A program made the translations under genes and the position numbers. A stretch of 27,823 nucleotides of DNA, from positions 1 through 27,823 of the forward strand of contig CABQIF010000012.1 of assembly GCA_902464115.1 (NCBI GenBank). Direction: 5' to 3'. This document shows positions 15,124-22,954 of the stretch, in pieces (position 1 is the stretch's first letter; every line of letters starts with the position of its first letter). A model generated the notes under the pieces. The model was not told where the DNA came from, did no database searches, and saw only the letters and a list, made by a program, of their open reading frames with translations. Origin of the DNA: an uncultured Ruminococcus sp. (GTDB lineage Bacteria; Bacillota; Clostridia; Oscillospirales; Ruminococcaceae).

Positions 15124-16104
15124 TCAGGAAATAATTTTGCCCTTGTGCTGTTTGGCAGGGTCTTTGGTGGTTTTGACAGGCTGTGCTTTCAGGTCGACCG
15201 GTTTTTCCTTGCCGCCCATGTCGGCGAAAACGGCTTCGTCTGCTTCTGCCGGTTTGGTAAGTGCCAGTTCCGGATTCACTTCGCCCCGCTTTTCATAATA
15301 CGGGTTGATGATATACTTTTGAATGGACGGATAGCTGTTGACCGTTACCATCAACGCCAGCCAGGTCGCCGGAATAAACGGCAGCAGCGTCAGAATAATC
15401 ATCAGCACCATCATATTCGTTTTCAGTGCCAGCAGGAGGATACCGCCCACAACAACCGCCAGAATGCCCAGCGAGAAGAGATTCTGCTTCATGCAGACGA
15501 TGCCCAGATAGAACGAGTTCCGGAAGATATTCTTCATGGATAGATTCGTGGAAACGATCATCAGGAACAAATAAAAGTTCATCAGGATGGCAACCAACGA
15601 AATGCTGAGCGTAACAATCAGCATGACATAATAAATCTTGCTTCCGGTCTGTTCTGCCAGTTTCGGATAGACATAGAACGAGGCTGCCACGCAGCACGCC
15701 AGCAGGCAATCCAAAAAGCCAAAAATCATACTATGCCCGAATTCTGAACGGAAGGTTTTCATAAAATCATGCACCAAAAAGGTTGGTTTTTCTACGAAAA
15801 AATTCCGCATGATTTTCATCATGCCTGCGGTGGCAGGACCAAATAAAATCATAAACAGCAGCGTTCCGCCGATGGCGAGTGTCAAGCCGGCTGCGGTTGT
15901 CAGCGAACCGCTGAGCATTAAAATCAATCCCACTGCTGCTGCAATCAGCGGAATAAAAAACAAGGTATAAAAAATATTTAATTCAATCAGTTTCCAAAAT
16001 TTTGTGCGGAACAGCTCCCAGTACCGGAAAAATCCCTTTTTCTTCGGTGCTGTCTTGGAAATGCCGCTTCCAGCGTGTGTAAATCCTTTTCCGAAAAGAC
16101 CCAT
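15124..16104 (-). CDS. DUF624 (YesL-like) multi-spanning membrane protein
   Basis: 326 residues from the ATG at 16104 (start MGLFGKGF). AAGGAAG lies 7 bases before it. The upstream start at 16128 is rejected because it would place that ribosome site inside the coding region. About six hydrophobic segments span residues 40-260, and a charged Lys/Pro-rich tail follows (about 270-326). The segment FFRYWELFRTKFWKLIELNIFY followed by FGPATAGMMKIMRNFFVEK is characteristic of DUF624/YesL proteins. These often sit beside carbohydrate ABC transporters in Firmicutes, but their function is unproven. Here the neighbours are proC and another membrane protein, not a transporter. Confidence 0.85.
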   Translation of the reverse strand: MGLFGKGFTHAGSGISKTAPKKKGFFRYWELFRTKFWKLIELNIFYTLFFIPLIAAAVGLILMLSGSLTTAAGLTLAIGGTLLFMILFGPATAGMMKIMRNFFVEKPTFLVHDFMKTFRSEFGHSMIFGFLDCLLACCVAASFYVYPKLAEQTGSKIYYVMLIVTLSISLVAILMNFYLFLMIVSTNLSMKNIFRNSFYLGIVCMKQNLFSLGILAVVVGGILLLALKTNMMVLMIILTLLPFIPATWLALMVTVNSYPSIQKYIINPYYEKRGEVNPELALTKPAEADEAVFADMGGKEKPVDLKAQPVKTTKDPAKQHKGKIIS

Positions 16105-16156
16105 TTCTAAACTTCCTTTTCTATTCACGTTGTCCGATGTTCGAGTGTCCCCTTGT

Positions 16157-16696
16157 TTATGTCCATAGAGCCTGCAATTTTTGCAGCCCCAGACAGAGCA
16201 ATGACAATCCGCCGAATAATCCCAGTATCACTGCATACCGCACCAGATACAGCCGCCGACAGTGCGGCATATTTTCTTCCCACTGCCGATGAAACGCATA
16301 GCAGAAGAACAGATTCGAGAGCCACAGCGTTTCCCTTGCTGCTAACAGCAGCAAAAATGATGTTCCGATCCCGTATGGCATCAGCCAGAACAGCACCCGA
16401 ACCGCATGGGTGGTCATCTGCTGCAAAATACTCCAGCCGAACCACATCCCATGCAGAAAAAGAGCTGCACAGGCGACCGGCTGCCCCACGGCAGAAAATC
16501 CCGCCAATCCGCTGCACAGCAGAAACCCTGCCATTTCCAGCAGCAGCCACGGAAACAATTGCTGCCGGAGCAGTGCCGTTTGCAGCACTTCCGGCAGCAT
16601 CTGCCGCAAAGACAGCCAAACCCCCACAATACAGCCCAATAAAAGCAAACAACATAAGCTGCCCTGTTCGAGTCGGCTTCTGGATAATGGATGCAT
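16157..16696 (-). CDS. Small multi-spanning membrane protein, possibly SpoIIM-like
   Basis: 179 residues, very hydrophobic, with about five predicted helices (near 13-30, 48-70, 72-92, 100-125 and 150-172). Overlapping frames are open on both strands, but this frame has the CTG-rich codon use of neighbouring genes and sensible helix spacing. AAAGGAG lies about 11 bases before the ATG at 16696. Segments such as FSAVGQPVACAALFLHG and the following Gly-rich helices resemble the stage II sporulation protein M/DUF95 group, a weak match by eye. It lies 90 bases after proC and 52 bases before the DUF624 gene, so the three are probably one transcript. Confidence 0.7.
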   Translation of the reverse strand: MHPLSRSRLEQGSLCCLLLLGCIVGVWLSLRQMLPEVLQTALLRQQLFPWLLLEMAGFLLCSGLAGFSAVGQPVACAALFLHGMWFGWSILQQMTTHAVRVLFWLMPYGIGTSFLLLLAARETLWLSNLFFCYAFHRQWEENMPHCRRLYLVRYAVILGLFGGLSLLCLGLQKLQALWT

Positions 16697-16786
16697 TTTT
16701 TCATCCGCTCCTTTCCGGTTTGTCCTGTATGTTGTTACAAGCCTATGCGGACAACCCGAAAATCAGAACGGTTTCTCTGTTTCTTT

Positions 16787-17593
16787 TTACTTGGAAAGCT
16801 CATATGCACGCTTGGTGCAGCGACGGCAGGCATCCTTTACGGTATCCTCTAACTTGCCTTCATACAGAGCGTCCAGCCCTGCCAAGGTTGTGCCGCCCGG
16901 AGAGCTGACCTGCTTGATGAGCGTATCCACATCATAGCCGGAATCGGTCAGCATGGCTGCCGAGCCAATCAGGCTTTGTGCAAACAGCTGCTTGGCTGCC
17001 GCTTCGGAAATGCCAACTTCCTTGGCATAGTCCAGAAAGCCCTTGGCAAACAGATAGATAAATGCCGGACTGCTGCCATTGATGGCAATGACTTCCGCCA
17101 TCTTATCCAGCGGCAGCACAGCAGTCACACCGCACAGAGCAAACAGCTGCTCTACAAATGCAAATTCTTCATCGGTGACAGCATCGATTCGAGAAAGTGC
17201 CGTTGCCCCCTTGCCCAGCAGCAACGGCGTATTCGGCATAACCTGAATGACCTTTGCATTTGGCTTGGTCTGGCTGCGGATGTAGTCTGGTGTCATACCT
17301 GCTGCAATCGAAACAATGACAGTATCTTCTGTAATGCCGTCTGCCAGCTTCGGTAAAGTTGCTTCAAACTGCTGCGGCTTGATGGCGAGGAATACATACT
17401 TGCACTGCTTTACGATTTCTGCTTCTGAGGTACAGGCAGTGACGCCGATTCCTGCCAGAGCAGCAGTCTTTTCCGGCATATGGTCATACGCATACAAAGC
17501 GACCTGTTCGGACAGCTTGCTGCCAGCAATGCCCCGCATAATGGCACTGCCCATATTGCCAGCACCCAAAAATCCAATTCTTACTTGTTCCAT
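16787..17593 (-). CDS. proC: Pyrroline-5-carboxylate reductase
   Basis: 268 residues from the ATG at 17593, preceded by AAAGGGAGG; the longer frame to 17674 runs into the pfkA terminator and is rejected. A Rossmann motif GAGNMG lies at about 10-15. The family signature near the C-terminus is SSPGGTTLAGLDAL (about 233-246), and AINGSSPAFIYLFAKG is the conserved dimer/active-site helix. It reduces pyrroline-5-carboxylate to proline with NAD(P)H. No separate promoter was seen in the 93 bases between pfkA and proC, so it may depend on read-through past the pfkA terminator. Confidence 0.95.
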   Translation of the reverse strand: MEQVRIGFLGAGNMGSAIMRGIAGSKLSEQVALYAYDHMPEKTAALAGIGVTACTSEAEIVKQCKYVFLAIKPQQFEATLPKLADGITEDTVIVSIAAGMTPDYIRSQTKPNAKVIQVMPNTPLLLGKGATALSRIDAVTDEEFAFVEQLFALCGVTAVLPLDKMAEVIAINGSSPAFIYLFAKGFLDYAKEVGISEAAAKQLFAQSLIGSAAMLTDSGYDVDTLIKQVSSPGGTTLAGLDALYEGKLEDTVKDACRRCTKRAYELSK

Positions 17594-17630
17594 GGTGGAA
17601 TCCTCCCTTTTTGCGTTCTTGTTTGATACG

Positions 17631-17665
17631 AAAAAGAGCACACCCGATTGATTTCGGATGTGCCC
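17631..17665 (-). terminator. Intrinsic terminator after pfkA
   Basis: On the - strand GGGCACATCCGA (17665-17654) pairs with TCGGGTGTGCTC (17647-17636), 12 bp with G-T wobbles, followed by TTTTT. It lies about 22 bases after the pfkA stop. Confidence 0.82.
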
Positions 17666-17686
17666 CCTATCCAACCATCCTTCTTT

Positions 17687-18652
17687 TTAGAAGAATGCAA
17701 TATCCTGTGCAATCTGGTGCAGGTGTTCTTCATATGGCTTTTTCATAGAAAGTGCTTCCTGAATGTCGAAGTCTACAATCTTGTTGTTCTGCATCCCAAC
17801 AACACGGTTGCTTGCACCCTTTTCCAGCAGTTCTACGGCATAATAGCCCATTTCGCTTGCAACGACACGGTCACGAACCGTCGGAGAACCGCCACGCTGT
17901 ACGTGACCCAGAACGGTTGCTCTGGATTCGATGCCAGTCTTTTCCTGAATGGCTCTTGCAATGCCTTCTGCGTTGCCGATGTTTTCTGCAACAACAACGA
18001 TGAAGTTCTGCTTGCCGTTCTTCTTGCATTCCAGCATTTTTCTTGCCAGTTCATCGAGGTCATACGGTACTTCCTTGGTGATGATTTCCACTGCACCGCT
18101 TGCCAGACCGGTATTGACTGCGATAAAGCCAGCACCTCTGCCCATAACTTCTACAACGCTGCAACGGTCGTGCGACTGACAGGTATCCTGCAACTTGTCG
18201 ATCATTTCCACGCAAGTATTCATTGCGGTATCATAACCGATGGTATATTCAGTACAAGCGATGTCGTTATCAATGGTACCCGGCAGACCAACGCAGGCAA
18301 TGCCCTTTGCGGACAAATCTGCTGCACCACGGAACGAACCGTCACCGCCGATGACAACCAGACCTTCCAGACCCAGCTTTTCGCAGGTTTTCTTTGCGAT
18401 CTCAACGCCTTCTTCTGTCCGGAATTCTGCACTTCTTGCAGTATACAGGATCGTACCGCCCTTATGAATAATATTGGATACGCTCATTTCATTCATTTCA
18501 AAGATGTCACCATCAATCAGACCGCAATACCCTCTGCGGATGCCGTATACCTTGATGCCCTTCTTCAAAGCAGCCCGTACAACTGCACGAACAGCAGCAT
18601 TCATGCCCGGTGCGTCCCCGCCGCTTGTCAATACACCAATCGTTTTGATCAT
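17687..18652 (-). CDS. pfkA: ATP-dependent 6-phosphofructokinase
   Basis: 321 residues, the usual bacterial PfkA length. The N-terminal LTSGGDAPGMNAAVR nucleotide-binding motif is present. GGDGS (102-106) with Gly in place of the GGDD found in PPi-dependent enzymes points to ATP as donor. GTIDND (125-130) contains the catalytic Asp. The distal region VLGHVQRGGSPTVRDRV contributes to the fructose-6-phosphate and effector sites. It phosphorylates fructose 6-phosphate, the entry point for mannose carbon from the mannan operon further along. It has its own promoter (18742-18769) and a GGAG about 10 bases before the ATG. Confidence 0.97.
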   Translation of the reverse strand: MIKTIGVLTSGGDAPGMNAAVRAVVRAALKKGIKVYGIRRGYCGLIDGDIFEMNEMSVSNIIHKGGTILYTARSAEFRTEEGVEIAKKTCEKLGLEGLVVIGGDGSFRGAADLSAKGIACVGLPGTIDNDIACTEYTIGYDTAMNTCVEMIDKLQDTCQSHDRCSVVEVMGRGAGFIAVNTGLASGAVEIITKEVPYDLDELARKMLECKKNGKQNFIVVVAENIGNAEGIARAIQEKTGIESRATVLGHVQRGGSPTVRDRVVASEMGYYAVELLEKGASNRVVGMQNNKIVDFDIQEALSMKKPYEEHLHQIAQDIAFF

Positions 18653-18669
18653 AATTTTCTACTCCATTC

Positions 18670-18681
18670 TGCCAATTGGCA
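18670..18681. promoter_or_regulatory. 12-bp perfect palindrome in the pfkA leader
   Basis: TGCCAATTGGCA lies about 18 bases upstream of the pfkA ATG, between the promoter and the ribosome site. Its position downstream of the start site would suit a repressor roadblock. It matches no operator I can name confidently, and a 12-base palindrome can occur by chance. Confidence 0.35.
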
Positions 18682-18741
18682 AATATTTTCAACCAAAAAG
18701 GAAATTTTGTATTACGATTTGTAACACCATATACAATCTTT

Positions 18742-18769
18742 ATTATACTCACTTTGCAGCGTTTGTCAA
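18742..18769 (-). promoter_or_regulatory. Promoter of pfkA
   Basis: On the - strand a perfect TTGACA (18769-18764) and TATAAT (18747-18742) with a 16-base spacer. The predicted leader is about 85 bases. Confidence 0.88.
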
Positions 18770-18837
18770 GGGGATTCCCAGAAATTTAACACTTTCCGAC
18801 AGCAACCTACCAGAAACACGACAGAAATCCCATTTTT

Positions 18838-19743
18838 TCAAGTTTTCTGTGTTGGTTCATCCAGCCCCTCCAGAGAAAAAGACGGAATGTAAGTTTTTCG
18901 GGCAGAAGTCAAATCCTGCGAAAAGCCCTCTAAATTCAGTTCTTGAGCAACCTTTAAAACGCTCTGATATTCCATCGTGGTGAGCCGGCGGTTCAAATGG
19001 CGGTCAGGGAGCGGCGTTTCCGGCGGCGTATACTGCCCCATCAGGCTTACCCAGACTTGCCCATCCGGAAAAGTTGCAGCAATCTTTTGCAGCAGTGCCA
19101 TAGAGGCGTGCCGCTGTCCAGGAAGAATCAGATGCCGAATCAAAACGCCATGCTGCAAAATGCCATCGTTCAAGACGGGCGTTCCCACCTGCCGTACCAT
19201 CTCCGAAATTGCCTGCTCCGTTACGGTGCAATAGTCTGGAATGCCGCTGTACTGCTCGGCGGTTGCGTTGTCCACATACTTCCAGTCCGGCAAATAGACA
19301 TCCACCAGCCCGTTCAGCAGGGACAGAATTTCCGGCGAATCATAACCGCTACTGTTCCAGACCACTGGAATGTGCAGCTGCGGTTTTACCTGCCGCAAAC
19401 TCTCTGCAATCCAGGGGGCATAATGCGAACCCGTCACCAAGTCCAGCGTTTCTGCTCCCTGCTCCTGCAGGCGGAGAAGAATTTCAGACAGCTGAGAAAT
19501 CGAAATTGCTTTGCCGAACCACTCCTGACTGATCTGCCGATTCTGACAGAAACAGCAACGCAACGCACAGCCGGAGAAAAAGACTGCTCCCGCACCACCC
19601 GTTCCGCTAATGCAGGGTTCTTCCCAGAAGTGCAGGGCTGCCCGTGCGGCTCGCATCTCTGCACCGCCGCCACATAAGCCAGCCGTCCGGGTGCGGTCTG
19701 CTCCGCAGGCTCTGGGGCATAGGGTACAATGCTGTAACGTCAT
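18838..19743 (-). CDS. Radical SAM protein, PflX/COG1313-like (putative pyruvate-formate-lyase-activating homologue)
   Basis: 301 residues. The radical SAM motif is CALRCCFC, C59-x3-C63-x2-C66, binding the catalytic [4Fe-4S] cluster. An N-terminal Cys cluster (C6, C9, C13, C24) is typical of the PflX branch. The later segments VWNSSGYD and VDVYLPDWKYVDN fit the same branch. Members are named after glycyl-radical activases, but their substrate is not established. The ATG at 19743 immediately follows the nspC stop codon, so translation is probably coupled. No glycyl-radical enzyme lies in the window. No obvious terminator separates it from the pfkA promoter downstream. Confidence 0.85.
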   Translation of the reverse strand: MTLQHCTLCPRACGADRTRTAGLCGGGAEMRAARAALHFWEEPCISGTGGAGAVFFSGCALRCCFCQNRQISQEWFGKAISISQLSEILLRLQEQGAETLDLVTGSHYAPWIAESLRQVKPQLHIPVVWNSSGYDSPEILSLLNGLVDVYLPDWKYVDNATAEQYSGIPDYCTVTEQAISEMVRQVGTPVLNDGILQHGVLIRHLILPGQRHASMALLQKIAATFPDGQVWVSLMGQYTPPETPLPDRHLNRRLTTMEYQSVLKVAQELNLEGFSQDLTSARKTYIPSFSLEGLDEPTQKT

Positions 19744-20886
19744 TTAGGAAAGCCTGCCTTTGAAATCAGAATACGAGAACCGCTTCACGAGTGTAAACGA
19801 GCCGTTCTCCTGCCGCAGTACCAAATCCGGCAGCGGCATGCCATTAAACGTATTATTCTTGACCATGGAATAAATCGCCATATCACAGAAAATCAGCTTG
19901 TCGCCTGCCTTCAGCGGTTCATCAAAGCTGTAATCGCCGATGACATCCCCAGCCAGACAGGTATTTCCGGCAAGGCGGTAGGTGTATTTCTTCTCCTGCG
20001 GTTTTCCTGCTCCGATGATCTCCGGACGATATGGCATTTCCAGCACATCCGGCATATGACAGGCAGCAGAGGCATCCAAGAGGGCAATTTCCATGCCGTT
20101 TTGCACAAAATCTAACACCGTTGCGACCAGATAGCCGGCATTCAATGCCACCGCTTCGCCCGGCTCTAAATAAACCTGCACGCCATAGCGTTCCTGTATC
20201 TTCCGAATGCAGCGAATCAGGCAGGGCAGGTCATAGCCGGGGCGAGTGATATGATGCCCACCGCCAAAGTTCACCCATTTGCAGCGTTTCAAATACGGGT
20301 CGAACTTCTCAATAACATGCTCCAGTGTCCGTTCCAAAACTGGTGCATCTTGTTCACACATCGTGTGGAAGTGAATGCCATCCAAGCCGTCAAATGCCTC
20401 CTCGGAAAACTGGGAAATGGTCGTTCCCATCCGAGAACCCGGAATGCAAGGATTATACAAATCCGTTTCTACTTCTGCATACTCCGGATTGATGCGAATA
20501 CCGCAGGAAATCGGTCTGCCGCAGGACTGCACGAATGCCTTGTGCAGCTGCCACTGATGAAACGAATTGAATACAATATGGTCGCTGATGGCACAGATTT
20601 CCGGAAAATCCTGCTCCGGATAGGCAGGAGAGAAAATATGCACTTCTCCGCCCATTTCTTCCCGTCCCAATTTGGCTTCATAAAGTCCGCTGGCGGTTGT
20701 TCCTGCAAGATAGGGCTTTAAAACCGGATAAGCTGCAAACATGGAAAAGGCTTTTTGTGCTAATAGAATTTTACAGCCAGTTTCCTGCTGCACGGACTTT
20801 AAAATCTCCCCGTTTCGCTTCAGGGCTGCAACATCGGTGACATAGCAGGGCGTTTGCAGGGAATCTGTGGAAAATGGTAAATGCAT
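19744..20886 (-). CDS. nspC: Carboxynorspermidine/carboxyspermidine decarboxylase
   Basis: 380 residues, a PLP fold III (alanine racemase-type) decarboxylase. The PLP Lys is K45 in LLAQKAFSMF. Other family landmarks are GIRINPEY, HFHTMCEQD, WVNFGGGHHITRPGYD, the phosphate-binding YLEPGEAV, and LLDASAACHMPD. The last step of the alternative spermidine route decarboxylates carboxyspermidine, after carboxyspermidine dehydrogenase acts on putrescine and aspartate semialdehyde. That dehydrogenase is usually a neighbour but is absent here. AGAAAGGA precedes the ATG. It lies between a zinc-ribbon membrane protein (38 bases upstream) and the radical SAM gene, which abuts its stop. Confidence 0.95.
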   Translation of the reverse strand: MHLPFSTDSLQTPCYVTDVAALKRNGEILKSVQQETGCKILLAQKAFSMFAAYPVLKPYLAGTTASGLYEAKLGREEMGGEVHIFSPAYPEQDFPEICAISDHIVFNSFHQWQLHKAFVQSCGRPISCGIRINPEYAEVETDLYNPCIPGSRMGTTISQFSEEAFDGLDGIHFHTMCEQDAPVLERTLEHVIEKFDPYLKRCKWVNFGGGHHITRPGYDLPCLIRCIRKIQERYGVQVYLEPGEAVALNAGYLVATVLDFVQNGMEIALLDASAACHMPDVLEMPYRPEIIGAGKPQEKKYTYRLAGNTCLAGDVIGDYSFDEPLKAGDKLIFCDMAIYSMVKNNTFNGMPLPDLVLRQENGSFTLVKRFSYSDFKGRLS

Positions 20887-20924
20887 GGTGAAATTCCTTT
20901 CTGCGTGAAATTTTTGCGGATTTC

Positions 20925-21764
20925 TTACGGCAACAGCAAAATAATAAACGAAAACTGTTTTCCAACGGGGTCATAAATACTGGAAACCCCGACTTGTGTA
21001 TAATCCTGTGTCGTCAGGAAATTGACGGCCACATCTTTCCGCTCCTGATTATACTGTGCAATGGCATCGGTATAGGAATTGCAGTTCACTAACATCACCT
21101 GATATGCCTGTTCTGCCTGTTCGCCGAGCGATTCTTTGACTGCTTTCGGAGCTTCTGCCTCATAGGTATCCGGCGATTCCTGATAGGTATCTGCCAGCAG
21201 TTTTGCGGTTTCTGTCAGGGTGTCCGTTTCGGTCAGCATACGCTTTTGCCGCTGTGTGCGAACCCGATTCATCTCCTGTAACAAGCGGTTCGACTCCATA
21301 TCTGCTGCGGCATCACAAGCTTGCTCCCGTGCCAGTATATTTTCTGTGGCTGCCAGTTTTTGCAGGTTTGCCAGCACTTCGGATTCCTGGTCGTTGTGCA
21401 GCAAATACGTCTGCTGCAAATCTGCGATGGCATTCAATAACGTCTGTGTATAGGCATCATCTGCCGTTTCCTCCGGATATTCCGTACAGATTTCCGCCAA
21501 TTCTGCGGCATCTGCCCGACGAATCTGCGTACTGAGCGAGGGCTTTTGCAGCTGGAAAAAGACTGCCAGCACCGTCAACGCAATCACAAACAACAATCCG
21601 ATCCCAAAATCAATCCAATGATTTTTTCGCAGGGGAACCGTATCGGCACAGTAATAGGCATCGTATGCATGCACATCCGGTGTATGCTCCGGAACATGCG
21701 TTTGGCAGTACGGGCAAACCGGCATTTCATCCGGAAATTCACTTCCACAAGCAGGACAAATCAT
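20925..21764 (-). CDS. Zinc-ribbon single-pass membrane protein of unknown function
   Basis: 279 residues. It opens with a zinc ribbon (CPAC at 3-6, CPYC at 17-20), then a short acidic linker and one transmembrane helix (about 52-71). The remainder (about 72-279) would be outside: a long, largely helical, Gln/Glu/Ala-rich region probably forming coiled coils to about 215, then a small compact tail ending FSFIILLLP. No enzyme motif is visible and I do not recognise the external domain. It heads the transcript with nspC and the radical SAM gene, driven by a consensus promoter. The ribosome site (AAAGG) is rather far, about 12 bases, from the ATG. Architecture parallels the lectin-domain protein at 150-1076, with a different sensor domain. 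Confidence 0.8.
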   Translation of the reverse strand: MICPACGSEFPDEMPVCPYCQTHVPEHTPDVHAYDAYYCADTVPLRKNHWIDFGIGLLFVIALTVLAVFFQLQKPSLSTQIRRADAAELAEICTEYPEETADDAYTQTLLNAIADLQQTYLLHNDQESEVLANLQKLAATENILAREQACDAAADMESNRLLQEMNRVRTQRQKRMLTETDTLTETAKLLADTYQESPDTYEAEAPKAVKESLGEQAEQAYQVMLVNCNSYTDAIAQYNQERKDVAVNFLTTQDYTQVGVSSIYDPVGKQFSFIILLLP

Positions 21765-21840
21765 CGTATGTCACAACCTTTCTCTTCTACACAGCTTTCC
21801 GTAGCGTCTTGCTCCGAAAAGGCGTTTTGTTCTGCTCTTC

Positions 21841-21869
21841 ATTATAGCAAACGGGCTTTTAATTGTCAA
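21841..21869 (-). promoter_or_regulatory. Consensus promoter of the zinc-ribbon/nspC/radical SAM operon
   Basis: On the - strand a perfect TTGACA (21869-21864), 17-base spacer, perfect TATAAT (21846-21841), and an extended TGC before the -10. It is the closest match to consensus in the window. Confidence 0.9.
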
Positions 21870-21905
21870 GTTGCCAGCGAAAAGCAGTGAGCAGTTTTGC
21901 AGCTT

Positions 21906-21955
21906 GAAAAAAATGCCGTTCCTCGGAATCCATCCGAAAAACGACATCTTTTTAT
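21906..21955 (-). terminator. Terminator of the mannan-utilisation operon
   Basis: On the - strand AAAAAGATG, CGTT and CGGA pair with TCCG, AACG and CATTTTTT, leaving small internal bulges, and the hairpin ends in TTTTTTT. It starts about 19 bases after the manA stop. Confidence 0.78.
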
Positions 21956-21973
21956 CTTCCATCAAATTTGATT

Positions 21974-22954
21974 TCAGGCAGTAATCCAAAGCAAATCCGC
22001 ATCTCCAGACAATGCTTTCACGGTCGTATCTGCTGGCACGAACACACACTGCCCTTTCTGGAATGCCAGTGTTTCGCCCGTTTCAGCAGTCATTGTTCCG
22101 CTGCCGGAGATGCAGAGCAGCACAGCAAATGCATTTGTGGTCGAAACTGCTGCTGCAACTGCTGGCGTCGCTGCCTGCAAGTGCAATCGGGATACCTGAA
22201 AATAGGGACACGCACACAGAACTTCTTCCGTATATCCGTCTTTCTGTTCGACTGTCCGATTTTGTTCCGGCAGTGGTTTTTGTTGGTAATCCACTGTTGC
22301 AACTGCCTTTTCGATGTGTAGCGGACGCTTGTTCCCCTGTGCATCGGTGCGATTATAGTCATACAGGCGATACGTCAGGTTAGAACTCTGCTGAATCTCT
22401 GCCAATAAAATGCCTGCTCCAATGGCATGCACCGTTCCGGCTGGAATCAAGAATGCATCGTTCTTGGAAACCGGAACGGTCTGCAAATCCGCTTCCAATG
22501 TTCCCTCTTCCAGCGACTGCCGCAGCCGTTCCGGTGTCATGGTGTGCCGGAATCCATAGACCAGACTGGCATCCGGTTCTGCCTCCAGCACATACCACAT
22601 TTCGGTTTTTCCATTCTGTCCGTTTTCATATTGCTTTGCATAGGCATCATCCGGATGCACCTGCACAGACAAGTCTTTTTTCGCATCAATCAGCTTGATG
22701 AGAATCGGCAGTTCTCCTTCCGGATTGGCGTATGTTCCCAGATATTCCGGATGTTCCTGCAACACTGTCCGCAGGGTCTTTCCTTTCTCTGTTCCCGAAT
22801 CTACGATGCTGCACCCATCCGGATGCGTGGAACATTCCCATGTTTCCGCCAACGGGGTCAAATCAATCTGTTTATGATACTCTGTTTTCAATCGTTCTCC
22901 GCCCCAGAGGTAATCTTTCCCCACGGGACGCAATAAAAATGGAACATGCTTCAT
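21974..22954 (-). CDS. manA: Mannose-6-phosphate isomerase, class I
   Basis: 326 residues from the ATG at 22954 (start MKHVPFLLRPVGKDYLWGG), preceded by AGAGGGG; the frame open to 23026 lies inside the upstream gene. Zinc-site motifs are visible: QVHPDD (98-103) and KTEMWYV (E118). A cupin core (DAFLIPAGTVHAIGAG) and a short C-terminal cupin lobe follow. The compact size is typical of Firmicute ManA. It converts mannose 6-phosphate to fructose 6-phosphate. Mannose 1-phosphate released by the two phosphorylases would first need a phosphomannomutase, which is not in the window. The start overlaps the esterase stop as ATGA. Confidence 0.95.
   Translation of the reverse strand: MKHVPFLLRPVGKDYLWGGERLKTEYHKQIDLTPLAETWECSTHPDGCSIVDSGTEKGKTLRTVLQEHPEYLGTYANPEGELPILIKLIDAKKDLSVQVHPDDAYAKQYENGQNGKTEMWYVLEAEPDASLVYGFRHTMTPERLRQSLEEGTLEADLQTVPVSKNDAFLIPAGTVHAIGAGILLAEIQQSSNLTYRLYDYNRTDAQGNKRPLHIEKAVATVDYQQKPLPEQNRTVEQKDGYTEEVLCACPYFQVSRLHLQAATPAVAAAVSTTNAFAVLLCISGSGTMTAETGETLAFQKGQCVFVPADTTVKALSGDADLLWITA

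Noticed and set aside
16125..16655. Alternative - strand frame of 176 codons overlapping the SpoIIM-like gene
   Set aside because: It is Ala/Ser-rich with no sensible helix pattern and no suitable ribosome site; the chosen frame has regular membrane helices and normal codon use.
17648..18724. A 358-codon open frame on the + strand opposite pfkA
   Set aside because: pfkA on the other strand is unmistakable and full length. The frame also crosses the pfkA leader and has Cys/Asn-rich, family-less sequence.
18653..18741. Riboswitch in the pfkA leader
   Set aside because: Only short, weak pairings and one palindrome were seen; no known aptamer fold or terminator/antiterminator pair could be drawn.
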